Assembly (NCBI GenBank): GCA_021772025.1 | Contig: JAETNT010000022.1 | Span: 1-59,650 of the forward strand | Reading direction: 5' to 3' | From: Enterocloster bolteae | GTDB lineage: Bacteria > Bacillota > Clostridia > Lachnospirales > Lachnospiraceae | Length of the DNA: 59,650 nt | In this document: in pieces, positions 16,567 through 25,730 of the stretch | Layout: each line of letters starts with the position of its first letter | Position numbering within the stretch: position 1 is the first letter of the stretch | Notes under the pieces: model-generated | The model's database searches: none | Told to the model about the DNA's origin: nothing | The model's input: only the letters and a program-made list of their open reading frames with translations | Made by a program: the position numbers and the translations under genes

Positions 16567-17595
16567 CTAATTCGTTTTGTTTGCTGCGGGTTTCTTTTTT
16601 AAGAGCCCGTTTCTAAATACCACATCCAGAAGGACTGCAAATACAACAATAACGCCTATCACAAGTCTTTGAATACCAACTTGTACGCCAATCATATTAA
16701 GACCGTTCTCCAAAGTCTGCCAAACGGCAGCGCCTGCAAAGGTTCCTAAAAGAATGCCGGTTCCTCCCAGCGGGGAAATGCCTCCGATAACGCCGGCGGC
16801 AACCGCATACATCTCGTACATGTTTCCGGCTTCCATGTTGCCCATGTTGGCCTGCCCGCAAAGGATTAAACCAACCACGAAGGAACAGAATGCACTGACA
16901 AGATATGTCTTGGTAATGGTAGAAAATACGCTGACGCCGGAAAGCTTGGCAGCTTCAATATTGGAACCGATTGCATAAATATGACGCCCTGTTCTGGTTT
17001 TGGAAAGCAGGAAAAAGAAAAGAATAAATAATATCAGAGCAATCCAGAAGGTGTTGTAAATGCCTGCTGTCTTTCCGTAATAGAAAATGCTTTGGAACTT
17101 ATCCGCCGCCTCTTTGCCGATTCCGGAGCTGATAGCGTCTGTATTCCTGTTGCCGTTAACCATATAAGCCACGCCTCTGGCCACAAACATGGTACCCAGA
17201 GTTGCGATAAACGGCGGGAGTTGGCACTTGCCTACCAGAAAGCCGTTAATTACCCCAATCAGCAGACAGCATCCTAATGTTACGAAGATAGCCGCTGCCG
17301 GGCTGATTCCCATAGTCATAAGCTTGGCGGAAATCATAGCGCTCATTCCTACAACCGCACCAATAGAGAGGTCAATATTACCGGTAATTAAAACGTAGCT
17401 CTGTCCGATACCGATAATTAAGTACTTGGACATGGAGCGCAGCAGATTCATTACATTTTGTCCGGAAAATACAGTCGGATTGATAATACCGAATGCGATA
17501 TAGATCACAATGAGCCCTGCAAAAGCAGTCACAGCACCCCGCATTCCGCGGACATTCATCATCCTGCTGAAAGCGTTTCCTGATTTCTGATTCAT
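16567..17595 (-). CDS. sugar ABC transporter permease (RbsC-like)
   Basis: A 342-residue integral membrane protein of the BPD_transp_2 family (RbsC/XylH/MglC) that forms the channel of the sugar importer. About ten hydrophobic helices are visible. The conserved segments GVVGMSAMISAKLM, the cytoplasmic loop TGRHIYAIGSNIEAAKLSGV (typical EAA-like contact region) and GGISPLGGTG are present. It lies 20 bp after the ATPase gene and 55 bp before the binding-protein gene. Confidence 0.94.
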   Translation of the reverse strand: MNQKSGNAFSRMMNVRGMRGAVTAFAGLIVIYIAFGIINPTVFSGQNVMNLLRSMSKYLIIGIGQSYVLITGNIDLSIGAVVGMSAMISAKLMTMGISPAAAIFVTLGCCLLIGVINGFLVGKCQLPPFIATLGTMFVARGVAYMVNGNRNTDAISSGIGKEAADKFQSIFYYGKTAGIYNTFWIALILFILFFFLLSKTRTGRHIYAIGSNIEAAKLSGVSVFSTITKTYLVSAFCSFVVGLILCGQANMGNMEAGNMYEMYAVAAGVIGGISPLGGTGILLGTFAGAAVWQTLENGLNMIGVQVGIQRLVIGVIVVFAVLLDVVFRNGLLKKKPAANKTN

Positions 17596-17615
17596 GTTAA
17601 ATATCCCCCTTACGC

Positions 17616-19121
17616 CTAACCGGCAATTTTTTTCTCAAACTGTGTTGCATATGTAAGGATCTGATTCTGTGTGGCTTCTTCAGCGGAAAGCTCACCGGTA
17701 ATGCGGCCGTCGCACATTACGATAATGCGGTCTGCAATTCCCATAACCTCAGGCATTTCCGAGGAAACAAACATTACCGCGATCCCCTGCTTCTTTAAAT
17801 CATTCATCAAATTATAAATTTCAACCTTTGCCGCAACGTCTATGCCTCTGGTGGGTTCGTCAAAAATCACCACTCTGGAATCCCTGGCAAGCCATTTTCC
17901 CACCACAATTTTCTGCTGGTTTCCTCCGGACAGGTTTCCTGCGGAAACCTCTGTATTCGGCGTCTTCACCTTTAAATTATTAATCACACGGCCGCACATC
18001 TCCTGCTCCCTAGCGCTGCTGACCACGCCCAGCTTACCGCAGATAAGATCAAGATTGGGAAGAGCAATGTTGTGGCGGATACTAAGCTTCGTACACAAGC
18101 CGTCCTTCTTTCTGTCCTCCGGCGCAAGGACGATCCCGGCCTTGATGGCATCCTCCGGCTTATGTATTTTTACTTCCCTGCCGTCCAGAATAATTTCTCC
18201 GCTGGTTTTCGGATCCACGCCGAAAATTGCTCTGGTGGTTTCCGTACGTCCTGCACCCATCAGCCCTGCAAACCCGACAATCTCCCCTTCATAAAGGTCA
18301 AAGGAAATATCCCGTACCATAGGGCCTGCGTTTAAGTGTTTTACTTCCAGAACCTTTCTGCCTTTCTCACAGGAAACTCTTGGAAACTTCTCCTTAATCT
18401 CACGTCCTACCATATGGGCGATCATCTCATCCATAGTTACATCCTGGAAATTCATCGAAGTAATATACTGCCCGTCCCGCATAATGGTCACCCGATCTAC
18501 GATATGTTGAAGTTCCTCCAGACGATGGGATATATATACGATTCCGCAGCCTTTTGCTTTCAAATCCTTAATGATGCGGAACAAATCCTGGATCTCTTTG
18601 GCTGTCAGCGCTGATGTAGGCTCATCCATAATCAAAATTCTGGCATTAGTGGACAGAGCTTTGGCAATCTCTACCATCTGCTGCTTGGAGACCGGAAGCT
18701 CCCCTACTACCTGCTGCGGTTCCAGGCCAATATTAAGTTCGTCTAAAATTGCCTTGGCCTCTGCCTCCATTTCACCATTAGAAAGCATGACTCCCTTGGT
18801 TTTTTCCCGTCCCAGGTACATGTTTTCTGCTACAGAGAGATGCCGGCACATGTTTAATTCTTGGTGAATAATGGCTACTCCAACCTCCTGGGCCAGTTTG
18901 GGGGTCAAATCTCCGTACTCTTTGCCGAAAATCTCCATGGAACCTCCGTCTCTGGTATAGACGCCGCTGAGAATTTTCATAAGAGTGCTCTTCCCTGCTC
19001 CGTTTTCGCCCAAAAGCGCCATCACCTCCCCTGAGCGCAGTTCAAACCGCACGTCGTCTAACGCTTTAACTCCCGGAAAGCTCTTGCTGATATGTTCCAT
19101 AGAAACAATGGTTTCATTCAT
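17616..19121 (-). CDS. sugar ABC transporter ATP-binding protein (RbsA-like)
   Basis: A 501-residue tandem-cassette ATPase. Cassette 1 is intact: Walker A GENGAGKST at 38-46 and Walker B ILIMDEPTSAL. Cassette 2 has the usual RbsA-type variant Walker A GLMGAGRTE, signature LSGGNQQKI and Walker B VIFDEPTRGID. It powers the importer with the permease and binding protein. ATG at 19121 is preferred (AGGTG six bases upstream) over an in-frame GTG at 19130. It is the first gene of the operon and contrasts with the dead ABC protein at 9607-11109. Confidence 0.95.
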   Translation of the reverse strand: MNETIVSMEHISKSFPGVKALDDVRFELRSGEVMALLGENGAGKSTLMKILSGVYTRDGGSMEIFGKEYGDLTPKLAQEVGVAIIHQELNMCRHLSVAENMYLGREKTKGVMLSNGEMEAEAKAILDELNIGLEPQQVVGELPVSKQQMVEIAKALSTNARILIMDEPTSALTAKEIQDLFRIIKDLKAKGCGIVYISHRLEELQHIVDRVTIMRDGQYITSMNFQDVTMDEMIAHMVGREIKEKFPRVSCEKGRKVLEVKHLNAGPMVRDISFDLYEGEIVGFAGLMGAGRTETTRAIFGVDPKTSGEIILDGREVKIHKPEDAIKAGIVLAPEDRKKDGLCTKLSIRHNIALPNLDLICGKLGVVSSAREQEMCGRVINNLKVKTPNTEVSAGNLSGGNQQKIVVGKWLARDSRVVIFDEPTRGIDVAAKVEIYNLMNDLKKQGIAVMFVSSEMPEVMGIADRIIVMCDGRITGELSAEEATQNQILTYATQFEKKIAG

Positions 19122-19170
19122 TTTTAACACCTGTCTTTCCCTTTTTATTCATTACGTTTAACATATCCCT

Positions 19171-19199
19171 ATTATAGCAAAATGGTTTTGTGCAAATAA
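19171..19199 (-). promoter_or_regulatory. promoter of the sugar ABC operon
   Basis: Minus strand: TATAAT (19176-19171) with extended TGC, and a weak TTATTT 17 bp upstream. A good -10 with a poor -35 fits activation by the YesN-type regulator. Confidence 0.55.
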
Positions 19200-19257
19200 G
19201 AGGGGAATCATTGGTCTTAGAGGGGGTTTTTTATGCTTTTTGACAATTTTCCGCAAG

Positions 19258-19317
19258 AAAAAAGAGATTTTATGGAAACTCAGACTTTTTCAAGCCTTTA
19301 AGTTCCCATAAAATCTC
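19258..19317 (-). terminator. terminator after the LysR gene
   Basis: GAGATTTTATGG (19264-19275) pairs perfectly with CCATAAAATCTC (19306-19317); on the minus strand a run of T follows. It ends the acyl-CoA operon. Confidence 0.85.
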
Positions 19318-19327
19318 CCTTGTCTTC

Positions 19328-20224
19328 TTAGTCCATCATAAAATCCGGCAGCTGCCGTTCATATTGAATCAAAAATTCTGCAAAGTCCTTAGCCGCTTTT
19401 GCCATATAATTTTTTTTGCTGTAAACCATATAAACCAGCCTGGTATCTGCGGGAATATCGGAAATAGCAATTTTCTTAATCCTTTTAAATTGACTTAAAT
19501 ACGGGGTATCTGCCGCAATCGCCGCCTGATTGGTGGATGTCACCACGCCGCCAATGGAGATCTCGTCATCATAAGAGAATTCTGCTCTTACCCCCTTTTC
19601 CCGCAATACGGCCCTTACAATTTTTCCGATAGGAATATTTTCCCGGTACGTAGTAAGAGTATGCCCTTTCAGCTCCTCCATCTTCACCGTATCCTTCAAA
19701 GCCAGAGGATGGTCGTCCCTCACCACCAGGATAAGCCTTTGAGCCAGAATAGGGACAAATTCCAGTTCACTGTCATCGTTTCTGGAGCTGAATGCAATAT
19801 CATACTTTCCTTTTTTCAGCTCCTCTAAAAGTTCTAAGGTATGTCCCTGATAAATATTGAAAACTACCTTAGGATTCCTCTTTTTATAATTCTGAATCAC
19901 TTTTGGCATATAATCTCCCAGGATAGTAGGAATACAGCCTATGTCAATAATGCCTCCCACAGGACCCGATTTACTTTTCGCTATGGCAATCCCCTCATCC
20001 AGTTGATTTAACGCGCCATTTACATATTCATAAAATTCTTTTCCATACTTTGTCAGCTTTACATTTCGTCCCTCTCTTTGGAAAAGGGCTATCCCAAGTT
20101 CCTGTTCCAATGAAGCTATAGAATCGCTTAGACTGGGCTGGGTAATATAAAGCTCTTTGGCTGCTTTCGTATAATGCTGCAGCTGGGCAAGTTTACGGAA
20201 ATAGTATAATTGGGGCAGATTCAT
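19328..20224 (-). CDS. LysR-family transcriptional regulator
   Basis: A 298-residue LysR protein. The N-terminal winged helix-turn-helix (about 1-60) contains HYTKAAKELYITQPSLSDSIASLEQELGI-type sequence, and a periplasmic-binding-like effector domain follows (about 90-295). The start at 20224 has GAGGAA upstream; the longer frame overlaps the permease gene. It is the last gene of the acyl-CoA operon, 38 bp after the permease, and probably regulates the operon through the palindrome at 29565-29580 or a similar site. Confidence 0.9.
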   Translation of the reverse strand: MNLPQLYYFRKLAQLQHYTKAAKELYITQPSLSDSIASLEQELGIALFQREGRNVKLTKYGKEFYEYVNGALNQLDEGIAIAKSKSGPVGGIIDIGCIPTILGDYMPKVIQNYKKRNPKVVFNIYQGHTLELLEELKKGKYDIAFSSRNDDSELEFVPILAQRLILVVRDDHPLALKDTVKMEELKGHTLTTYRENIPIGKIVRAVLREKGVRAEFSYDDEISIGGVVTSTNQAAIAADTPYLSQFKRIKKIAISDIPADTRLVYMVYSKKNYMAKAAKDFAEFLIQYERQLPDFMMD

Positions 20225-20262
20225 ATGTGTTTCCTCACTAAGCCGACAGACTTTTATAATAA

Positions 20263-21564
20263 TCAGACAATAATCCCTGCCGTAGCCATCAATGCGATTA
20301 CCAGCCCTGCCACAGCCGCAGGAATCGTAGTTCCGATAATAATATGTTTGTAGCTTTCTTTCAGACTGCATCCGCAGATGGACATGGTTAAAATAGCCAC
20401 AGAGGAATTAGGAAGCTTATTCAAAATCAAAGCGGATTCCGTCACAATCCGGTGAAGCGCCTGGGCATTCACTCCCATGTCAAGGAATGCCTGTCCAAAA
20501 CTTTCCAGAAAAATGGTCTCTCCGGAGATAGCGGAGCCTGTAAGTCCGGTCAGCACTGCCGTGCCGAAATATGCCTTAATGTAAACCGGAATGTTCATGG
20601 CAAGCACGGCTTCCTGAAGGCTCTGGAATGCAGGAGCCATGCCCAGCACCTTGGAGAGCCCCATAACTGCCGCCACAGTGAGCATAGAGCTTAACCCGGA
20701 ACCACTTCCTGTTTTGATTGCTGCTTTCACATCTTTAATATGCTTAAACTGAGTTACTGCTACCAAAAGGATTCCCAGTGTAAGAGAAAAGAGAATACTG
20801 TTGGAGGTTCCCCAGCCGGAAGTAGCTACAACGGCTGCCAGAACCGCCACAAACGGCAAAACCGACATGCCGATTCCCGGAAGTTTCTCATCTGGTATAA
20901 TGGCGGAATTATCCTTGTACATTCCTAAAAGCTCTGCCTCTGTATGCTGCTGATGACTCTTTTTCTGTGCATAATTAAAATAGATGAAATAACATACCGT
21001 CAGAATCACTGTAAACACTACAGACAGCCCCGGCGCGGAACCAAGAGATGTCTGCAGGTAGGTATTGGGAAGCACATTGCAGATATCCAGCGTATACATA
21101 AAACCATTGGCGCAGGCGCCGCCGCCCAGCAGCATAAAGGGAAGCACTCTGCGATCCATTTTGTTTTCCCGCAGCAGATTATCCGCAATGGGATACAGAA
21201 CAAACACCATGATATATCCGTTGATTCCCAAAAGTGTGATGAAAAAGGTGCAAATCAAAATAACAAGCCCCACCATCTTGGATCCTAACTTTTCCGTCAG
21301 GTATTTTGCCACCTTCGTTGCCAGCCCTGTCTCCAGAACCAGCTGTCCAAACACACCGCCCATTCCCAGAATTAAAAACCAGGATGCTACAAATCCACCT
21401 GCGCCGCCGGAATAAATAGTCAAAAATCCCTCAAATATATTAAGCCCGCTGGTTGCCAGAATAATCAACGCCGTCACAACGGTTGCCGTAATCATATCAA
21501 TACCCTTGATAATCATCACCACAAGCAATGCGATAGCCGCAACCAAACCTATCGTAGATAACAT
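20263..21564 (-). CDS. GntP-family permease
   Basis: A 433-residue polytopic membrane protein (about 12 helices) of the GntP/CitMHS-type superfamily, whose members import organic acids such as gluconate or 3-hydroxybutyrate with H+. Features are GLVAAIALLVVMIIKG at the N-terminus, GGGACANGFMYTLDI and the conserved TGLTGSAISGETIFLESF segment. The start at 21564 is preceded by AGGAGG. Linked to CoA ligase, CoA transferase and acyl-CoA dehydrogenase genes, it probably imports the carboxylic acid they use. The substrate cannot be read from the sequence. Confidence 0.78.
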   Translation of the reverse strand: MLSTIGLVAAIALLVVMIIKGIDMITATVVTALIILATSGLNIFEGFLTIYSGGAGGFVASWFLILGMGGVFGQLVLETGLATKVAKYLTEKLGSKMVGLVILICTFFITLLGINGYIMVFVLYPIADNLLRENKMDRRVLPFMLLGGGACANGFMYTLDICNVLPNTYLQTSLGSAPGLSVVFTVILTVCYFIYFNYAQKKSHQQHTEAELLGMYKDNSAIIPDEKLPGIGMSVLPFVAVLAAVVATSGWGTSNSILFSLTLGILLVAVTQFKHIKDVKAAIKTGSGSGLSSMLTVAAVMGLSKVLGMAPAFQSLQEAVLAMNIPVYIKAYFGTAVLTGLTGSAISGETIFLESFGQAFLDMGVNAQALHRIVTESALILNKLPNSSVAILTMSICGCSLKESYKHIIIGTTIPAAVAGLVIALMATAGIIV

Positions 21565-21605
21565 ATAGTTCCTCCTAATTATTTTAAAACAAATCCCCAG
21601 ATTTT

Positions 21606-22223
21606 TCACCTATTATCTGAATGTTTTTTCGATTCCTCTTCTCTCTTCTCTGCTCCTGACTGCCATTGTGCATTCATTTTATCCAGAGGGATCTCCATAA
21701 GCCCCGTCTCTCTTCCATAGACGTAAATCACAAATCCCCTTTTGCACCGAAACACACATTCCAAGCAGGGATCTTCATCACAATATGCAAATGCATCTGT
21801 GTCCGCCAAGGCAAATACCAGAGGAGAACGTTTCCTGTCCCCTATATATTTCAGATATCCCCCGGTAAAAGTTTTCAAATACATCCACTGAGGCTCGTAC
21901 CTAGAACTCTCTGCCTTCCAGGACACCTTTACCGCATTATCATTATAGCCTCCGGTAATCTGATATTCGACCTTTAAACGGTCCCCGGCTGACTCTGCTG
22001 AAACAGGAACCAGACGTTCTGCCTTTTGTCCGCAGCAAATAATTTCTCTGTCGTCTGCCGCAGATACCATCCCCATTTCTTCCCCCGGCTTGGGACGGCC
22101 TCCCGTAACCGGAAATAAAGAGCCGCATACCCTGCATTGGTAAAATATCACATCCGGACATTCTTTTTCCCTTGGCTTTCGGGTATCCCTGCATCTTCTT
22201 GCGCTAAATGTCTGCTCTATCAT
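21606..22223 (-). CDS. desulfoferrodoxin-like protein without the usual active-site histidines
   Basis: A 205-residue cytoplasmic protein. The N-terminal part has CRVCG (near 30) and ICCGQKAERL (near 63), the spacing of the desulforedoxin Cys4 metal site in desulfoferrodoxins. The rest resembles the beta-sandwich of superoxide reductase in order of strands, but no His is present where its iron ligands (HPM, HYIxW, NxHG) should be. Instead there are extra Cys residues (YCDEDPCLECVFRC near 150-160). The family match is my inference. The gene is 7 bp after the CoA ligase gene and 41 bp before the permease gene, so it belongs to the operon. Confidence 0.5.
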   Translation of the reverse strand: MIEQTFSARRCRDTRKPREKECPDVIFYQCRVCGSLFPVTGGRPKPGEEMGMVSAADDREIICCGQKAERLVPVSAESAGDRLKVEYQITGGYNDNAVKVSWKAESSRYEPQWMYLKTFTGGYLKYIGDRKRSPLVFALADTDAFAYCDEDPCLECVFRCKRGFVIYVYGRETGLMEIPLDKMNAQWQSGAEKREEESKKHSDNR

Positions 22224-22230
22224 AGACAGA

Positions 22231-23868
22231 TCATCCTTTCATCCGTTTCTTTAGTTCCTCCTGGAGCAGATGTTTCTTCACTTTCCCGCTTCCTGTATGG
22301 GGAATCCGGTCAATCAATTCCAGCCGTTCCGGCCAGAACCGTTTCGGAACCTGTTTTTCTCTCAGGTAATCCACCACATTCTCCAGACTTAAGGCCTCAT
22401 ATCCGGGCAGAGGTACCGCAAAGGCGCAGATTCGTTCTCCCAGCCGCTCATCCGGCATCCCGATAATGGTGTGATCCCCCATTCCCGGACATCCTTCCAA
22501 GTTATCGTTGATTTCATTGGAATTTAGATTTTCGCCGCCCCGGACGATCATATCTTTTTTCCGTCCGATAATATGGATATTATCATTCTCATCCATAACG
22601 CACAGATCTCCGCTGTGGAACCACCCGTCATCATCCAGCGTCTCGTCCGTAATCCTCCGATCCTTCAGATAACCGATAAACACATTGGGCCCTCTTGACA
22701 GTTCCTCCCCCGAAACCCCTCTGGGCACCTCTCTTCCGTCATCATCTACTACCTTTACCTCTACCCCTTCCACGGCGCGTCCTGACGTGGTTCCGTTGAG
22801 ATTCAGGGCCTCCCACGGTCTTACAAATACATGGGGCACACTCTCCGTGGAACCGTAAACTTCACACAAAAGGATGTGGAATTTCCATGCTTTCTGCACC
22901 ATATACCCCGGTACCGGAGCTCCGCCGCACAGATAAAATTTCAGATAAGGCAGCTGTCCTTTTCGGTTTTCTAATTCCCGCAAAATGTCGTAGATAAACG
23001 GTGTTGCCCCCATGGAGTAGGTGCATTTCTCACGATTCATCAGCTCAATTGCCTCATGGCAGCGGTATTTCTGCTGCAAAATTACCTTGGCCCCAATCAG
23101 CATAGGAGCAATCACTCCATGGTGGAATCCGGTAGCATGATGGAGAGGAGCAGGCATAAACATAATATCTTCTTTTGTCAGCTTTAATTCCCGATTAAAA
23201 GTCTCCTCGCTGTAACGGATATTGTCATGAGTGAGAAGAACGCCCTTTGTCCCTCCTGTAGTTCCCGAAGTACATAAAATGGCGGCAATGTCCTGCCCCG
23301 TAAGGCCGTAATTCTGCTGTCCTTTTTCTAAGGGTTCGTACTCCTCCAAAATTTCGTTTAATACAGGAAGGCTGCTTCTCTTTTCCTTTGCATAATCCGC
23401 CAGGACAATGGCCTTTAAAGACGGAATCTGATCTTTCACCGCCAAAATTCTGCTCTCATAATCCGTTTTATAAAAATAAGTGGGGCCGAAATACGCTTTG
23501 GACTCGGTAGTATTCATACTCCGAACCAGTTCCTTTTCTTCATAGGACATAGCAATAGGGTGTGCCACTGCCCCCACCTTATAGCAGGCAACAATAATCA
23601 GGACGAACTCACTCCAGATGGGAAGCTGAAAAGACACCACGTCCCTTGGCTTTATGCCTTTTTCAAGGAGATAGGCTGCAATTTTTGATGCAGCCTTGTC
23701 CATCTGCCTGTATGTATATCGAAATCCCCTGTCATCTGCCACATACTCCCGGTCGGGATAGTTTTCTACAGCCTCCTCCCAACAGTCAAGAAGGGTCTTT
23801 CCGCTCCAATATCCCTTTTCCAAATACTTCTGTTTCTGTTGAGGGTTAATCTTTATCTCTTCAAACAT
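22231..23868 (-). CDS. acyl-CoA synthetase (AMP-forming)
   Basis: A 545-residue class I adenylate-forming enzyme that activates a carboxylic acid to its CoA thioester through an acyl-AMP. The P-loop motif SGTTGGTKG is at 201-209, the A5 motif EVYGSTESV is near 340, and GWFHSGD and the hinge GRKKDMIVRGGENL follow. The C-terminal catalytic Lys is K529 in TGSGKVKK. It is closest by eye to CaiC and cyclohexanecarboxylate-CoA ligase-type enzymes rather than long-chain FadD. Located after etfA in the operon. Confidence 0.9.
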   Translation of the reverse strand: MFEEIKINPQQKQKYLEKGYWSGKTLLDCWEEAVENYPDREYVADDRGFRYTYRQMDKAASKIAAYLLEKGIKPRDVVSFQLPIWSEFVLIIVACYKVGAVAHPIAMSYEEKELVRSMNTTESKAYFGPTYFYKTDYESRILAVKDQIPSLKAIVLADYAKEKRSSLPVLNEILEEYEPLEKGQQNYGLTGQDIAAILCTSGTTGGTKGVLLTHDNIRYSEETFNRELKLTKEDIMFMPAPLHHATGFHHGVIAPMLIGAKVILQQKYRCHEAIELMNREKCTYSMGATPFIYDILRELENRKGQLPYLKFYLCGGAPVPGYMVQKAWKFHILLCEVYGSTESVPHVFVRPWEALNLNGTTSGRAVEGVEVKVVDDDGREVPRGVSGEELSRGPNVFIGYLKDRRITDETLDDDGWFHSGDLCVMDENDNIHIIGRKKDMIVRGGENLNSNEINDNLEGCPGMGDHTIIGMPDERLGERICAFAVPLPGYEALSLENVVDYLREKQVPKRFWPERLELIDRIPHTGSGKVKKHLLQEELKKRMKG

Positions 23869-23902
23869 AAGGCTTCTCCTTAAGAAGAATTATTCTCCCG
23901 AA

Positions 23903-24913
23903 TTATCCCTGATGCCTTGCCCTTAATTCCTTTACCAGCGCCGGAACAATCTCGAATAAATCCCCTACAATGCAGTAGTCCGCAACCTCAAAAATAGGCG
24001 CTGTTTCGTCTTTATTAATCGCAACGATGGTTCCCGATTCGCTCATACCTGCCACATGCTGTACTGCACCGGAGATTCCGCAGGCAAAATAAATTTTAGG
24101 GGATACAGTGGATCCGGTCTGTCCTACCTGCTTTGTCTGGGGCATCCACCCCGCGTCAACGGCCGCCCGGGAACATCCTACGGTTCCTCCCAACTCATCT
24201 GCCAATTCCTGAAGAATGCGGAAATTCTCTGCATTCTTCATGGCGCGTCCGCCGGATACAATAACCTCCGCTTCGTCCAGACGCATCCCCTGTTCCTCTG
24301 CCGACTTAATAAATTCCACTACCTTTGTACGAATATTTTCCGCCGGAGTATGAATCTCCTCCTCAATCACCGCAGGCCTGTTGTCCGGATTTTCCTGAGG
24401 CTTCTTAAACGCGCCGGGACGGCAGGTTCCCATCTGGGGCCTGGTATCGCCGCAAAGAATCTGAGCATACAGATTTCCGCCAAACGCAGGGCGCTCCCAT
24501 ACCACGTTTCCTGTTTCCTCCTCCACGCTAAGTGCCGTACAATCGGCCGTCAAACCTGTATGAAGGCTCACTGCCAGTTTGGAGCCCAAGTCACGTCCGT
24601 TTACCGTAGCACCCACCAAAATCGTGTTGGGTTCATATTTCTTTACCAATTCCAAAAATGCATGGCCGTATGCGTCCGCAGAATAATTCTCATACTCGTC
24701 CCCTTTTACCACATACACCTTATCCGCGCCATATCTGGCAGCGCCTTCCGCGGCCTTATCCACATCTTTTCCAATGACTACGGCACAAAGCTGCTGCTTT
24801 AACCCGTCAGCCAGCTTTCTTCCTTGGCCCAGCAGCTCAAAGCCCACGCTTTTTGGCTGTCCCTGGAAGCATTCGATAAATACCCACACATCCTTACAAT
24901 TCTCAAAGCTCAT
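23903..24913 (-). CDS. etfA: electron transfer flavoprotein alpha subunit
   Basis: A 336-residue EtfA. The C-terminal FAD-binding region VGQTGSTVSPKIYFACGISG and the AINKDETAPIF segment are typical. It forms a heterodimer with EtfB and exchanges electrons with the acyl-CoA dehydrogenases of the operon. Whether this pair bifurcates electrons (NADH to ferredoxin and acyl-CoA) cannot be decided from the sequence by eye. It is 13 bp after etfB. Confidence 0.95.
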   Translation of the reverse strand: MSFENCKDVWVFIECFQGQPKSVGFELLGQGRKLADGLKQQLCAVVIGKDVDKAAEGAARYGADKVYVVKGDEYENYSADAYGHAFLELVKKYEPNTILVGATVNGRDLGSKLAVSLHTGLTADCTALSVEEETGNVVWERPAFGGNLYAQILCGDTRPQMGTCRPGAFKKPQENPDNRPAVIEEEIHTPAENIRTKVVEFIKSAEEQGMRLDEAEVIVSGGRAMKNAENFRILQELADELGGTVGCSRAAVDAGWMPQTKQVGQTGSTVSPKIYFACGISGAVQHVAGMSESGTIVAINKDETAPIFEVADYCIVGDLFEIVPALVKELRARHQG

Positions 24914-24926
24914 GGTTAAAACCTCC

Positions 24927-25715
24927 TTACAGCACTTTGGCTTCTGTCAATTTATCAATCAGGGAAACCGCTATCCGAGATGGGCTGTCGCCCTCAACGG
25001 TCACCCCGGTAGCTGTTCTCTTTGGCGTAAAGGTAGCCTTTACTTTTGTAGGCGAACCTTTTAAACCAATCTTTGAGGTATCAATATCCGGAAAGTCTGC
25101 AAAAGTCAGCTCCGGAATCTCACATCTTAAAGAATACAGCTTGCGGCTGACTGTAGCGTATCTTGGCTTGTTGCTCTCTTTTGTCGCCGTACACAGTACC
25201 GGGAATTTCGTCTCAATCACTTCAATTCCCTCTTCCACCTGGCGGCGGGCAATAACCTTGTCATCTTCAATCTTTAAATCCAGAACATAGGTAAGGCGTG
25301 TTGCTCCCATATGCTCCGCAATGCTGGGAGCCGTCTGTCCGGTATCTCCGTCAATTGCCTGTTTTCCTCCCAGAATCACATCAAAAGGCCCTAGCTTTTT
25401 AATGGCCTGAGAAAGAATATAGCTGGTGGCATAGGTATCGGATCCGCCGAAAGCCCGATCCGTCACTAAATAGCCCTCATCTGCACCCATTGCAATGGCC
25501 TCCCTTATAACAGCCTTTGCCTGAGCCGGACCCATGGAGATTACTGTAACTTTACCGCCATACCGGTCCTTTAACTGCAGCGCTGTCTCCAGGGCATTTT
25601 TGTCAAAAGGATTCATAATGCTGGGCACACCCTGACGAATCAGCGTATTCTTCACCGGGTCAATCTTAATTTCCGTGGTATCCGGAACCTGTTTAATACA
25701 AACAACAATATTCAT
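24927..25715 (-). CDS. etfB: electron transfer flavoprotein beta subunit
   Basis: A 262-residue EtfB. N-terminal IVVCIKQVPDT, then NPFDKNALETALQLKD, the GADEGYLVTDRAFGGSDT nucleotide/flavin segment and GKQAIDGDTGQT are family hallmarks. It partners EtfA, and its gene follows the acyl-CoA dehydrogenase gene by 15 bp. Related FixA proteins play the same role in carnitine reduction. Confidence 0.95.
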   Translation of the reverse strand: MNIVVCIKQVPDTTEIKIDPVKNTLIRQGVPSIMNPFDKNALETALQLKDRYGGKVTVISMGPAQAKAVIREAIAMGADEGYLVTDRAFGGSDTYATSYILSQAIKKLGPFDVILGGKQAIDGDTGQTAPSIAEHMGATRLTYVLDLKIEDDKVIARRQVEEGIEVIETKFPVLCTATKESNKPRYATVSRKLYSLRCEIPELTFADFPDIDTSKIGLKGSPTKVKATFTPKRTATGVTVEGDSPSRIAVSLIDKLTEAKVL

Positions 25716-25730
25716 CTTCCGTCATCCTCC

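Noticed and set aside
24056..24802. A 248-codon plus-strand frame opposite etfA
   Set aside because: Antisense shadow of etfA with His/Cys/Arg-rich translation and no start signals.
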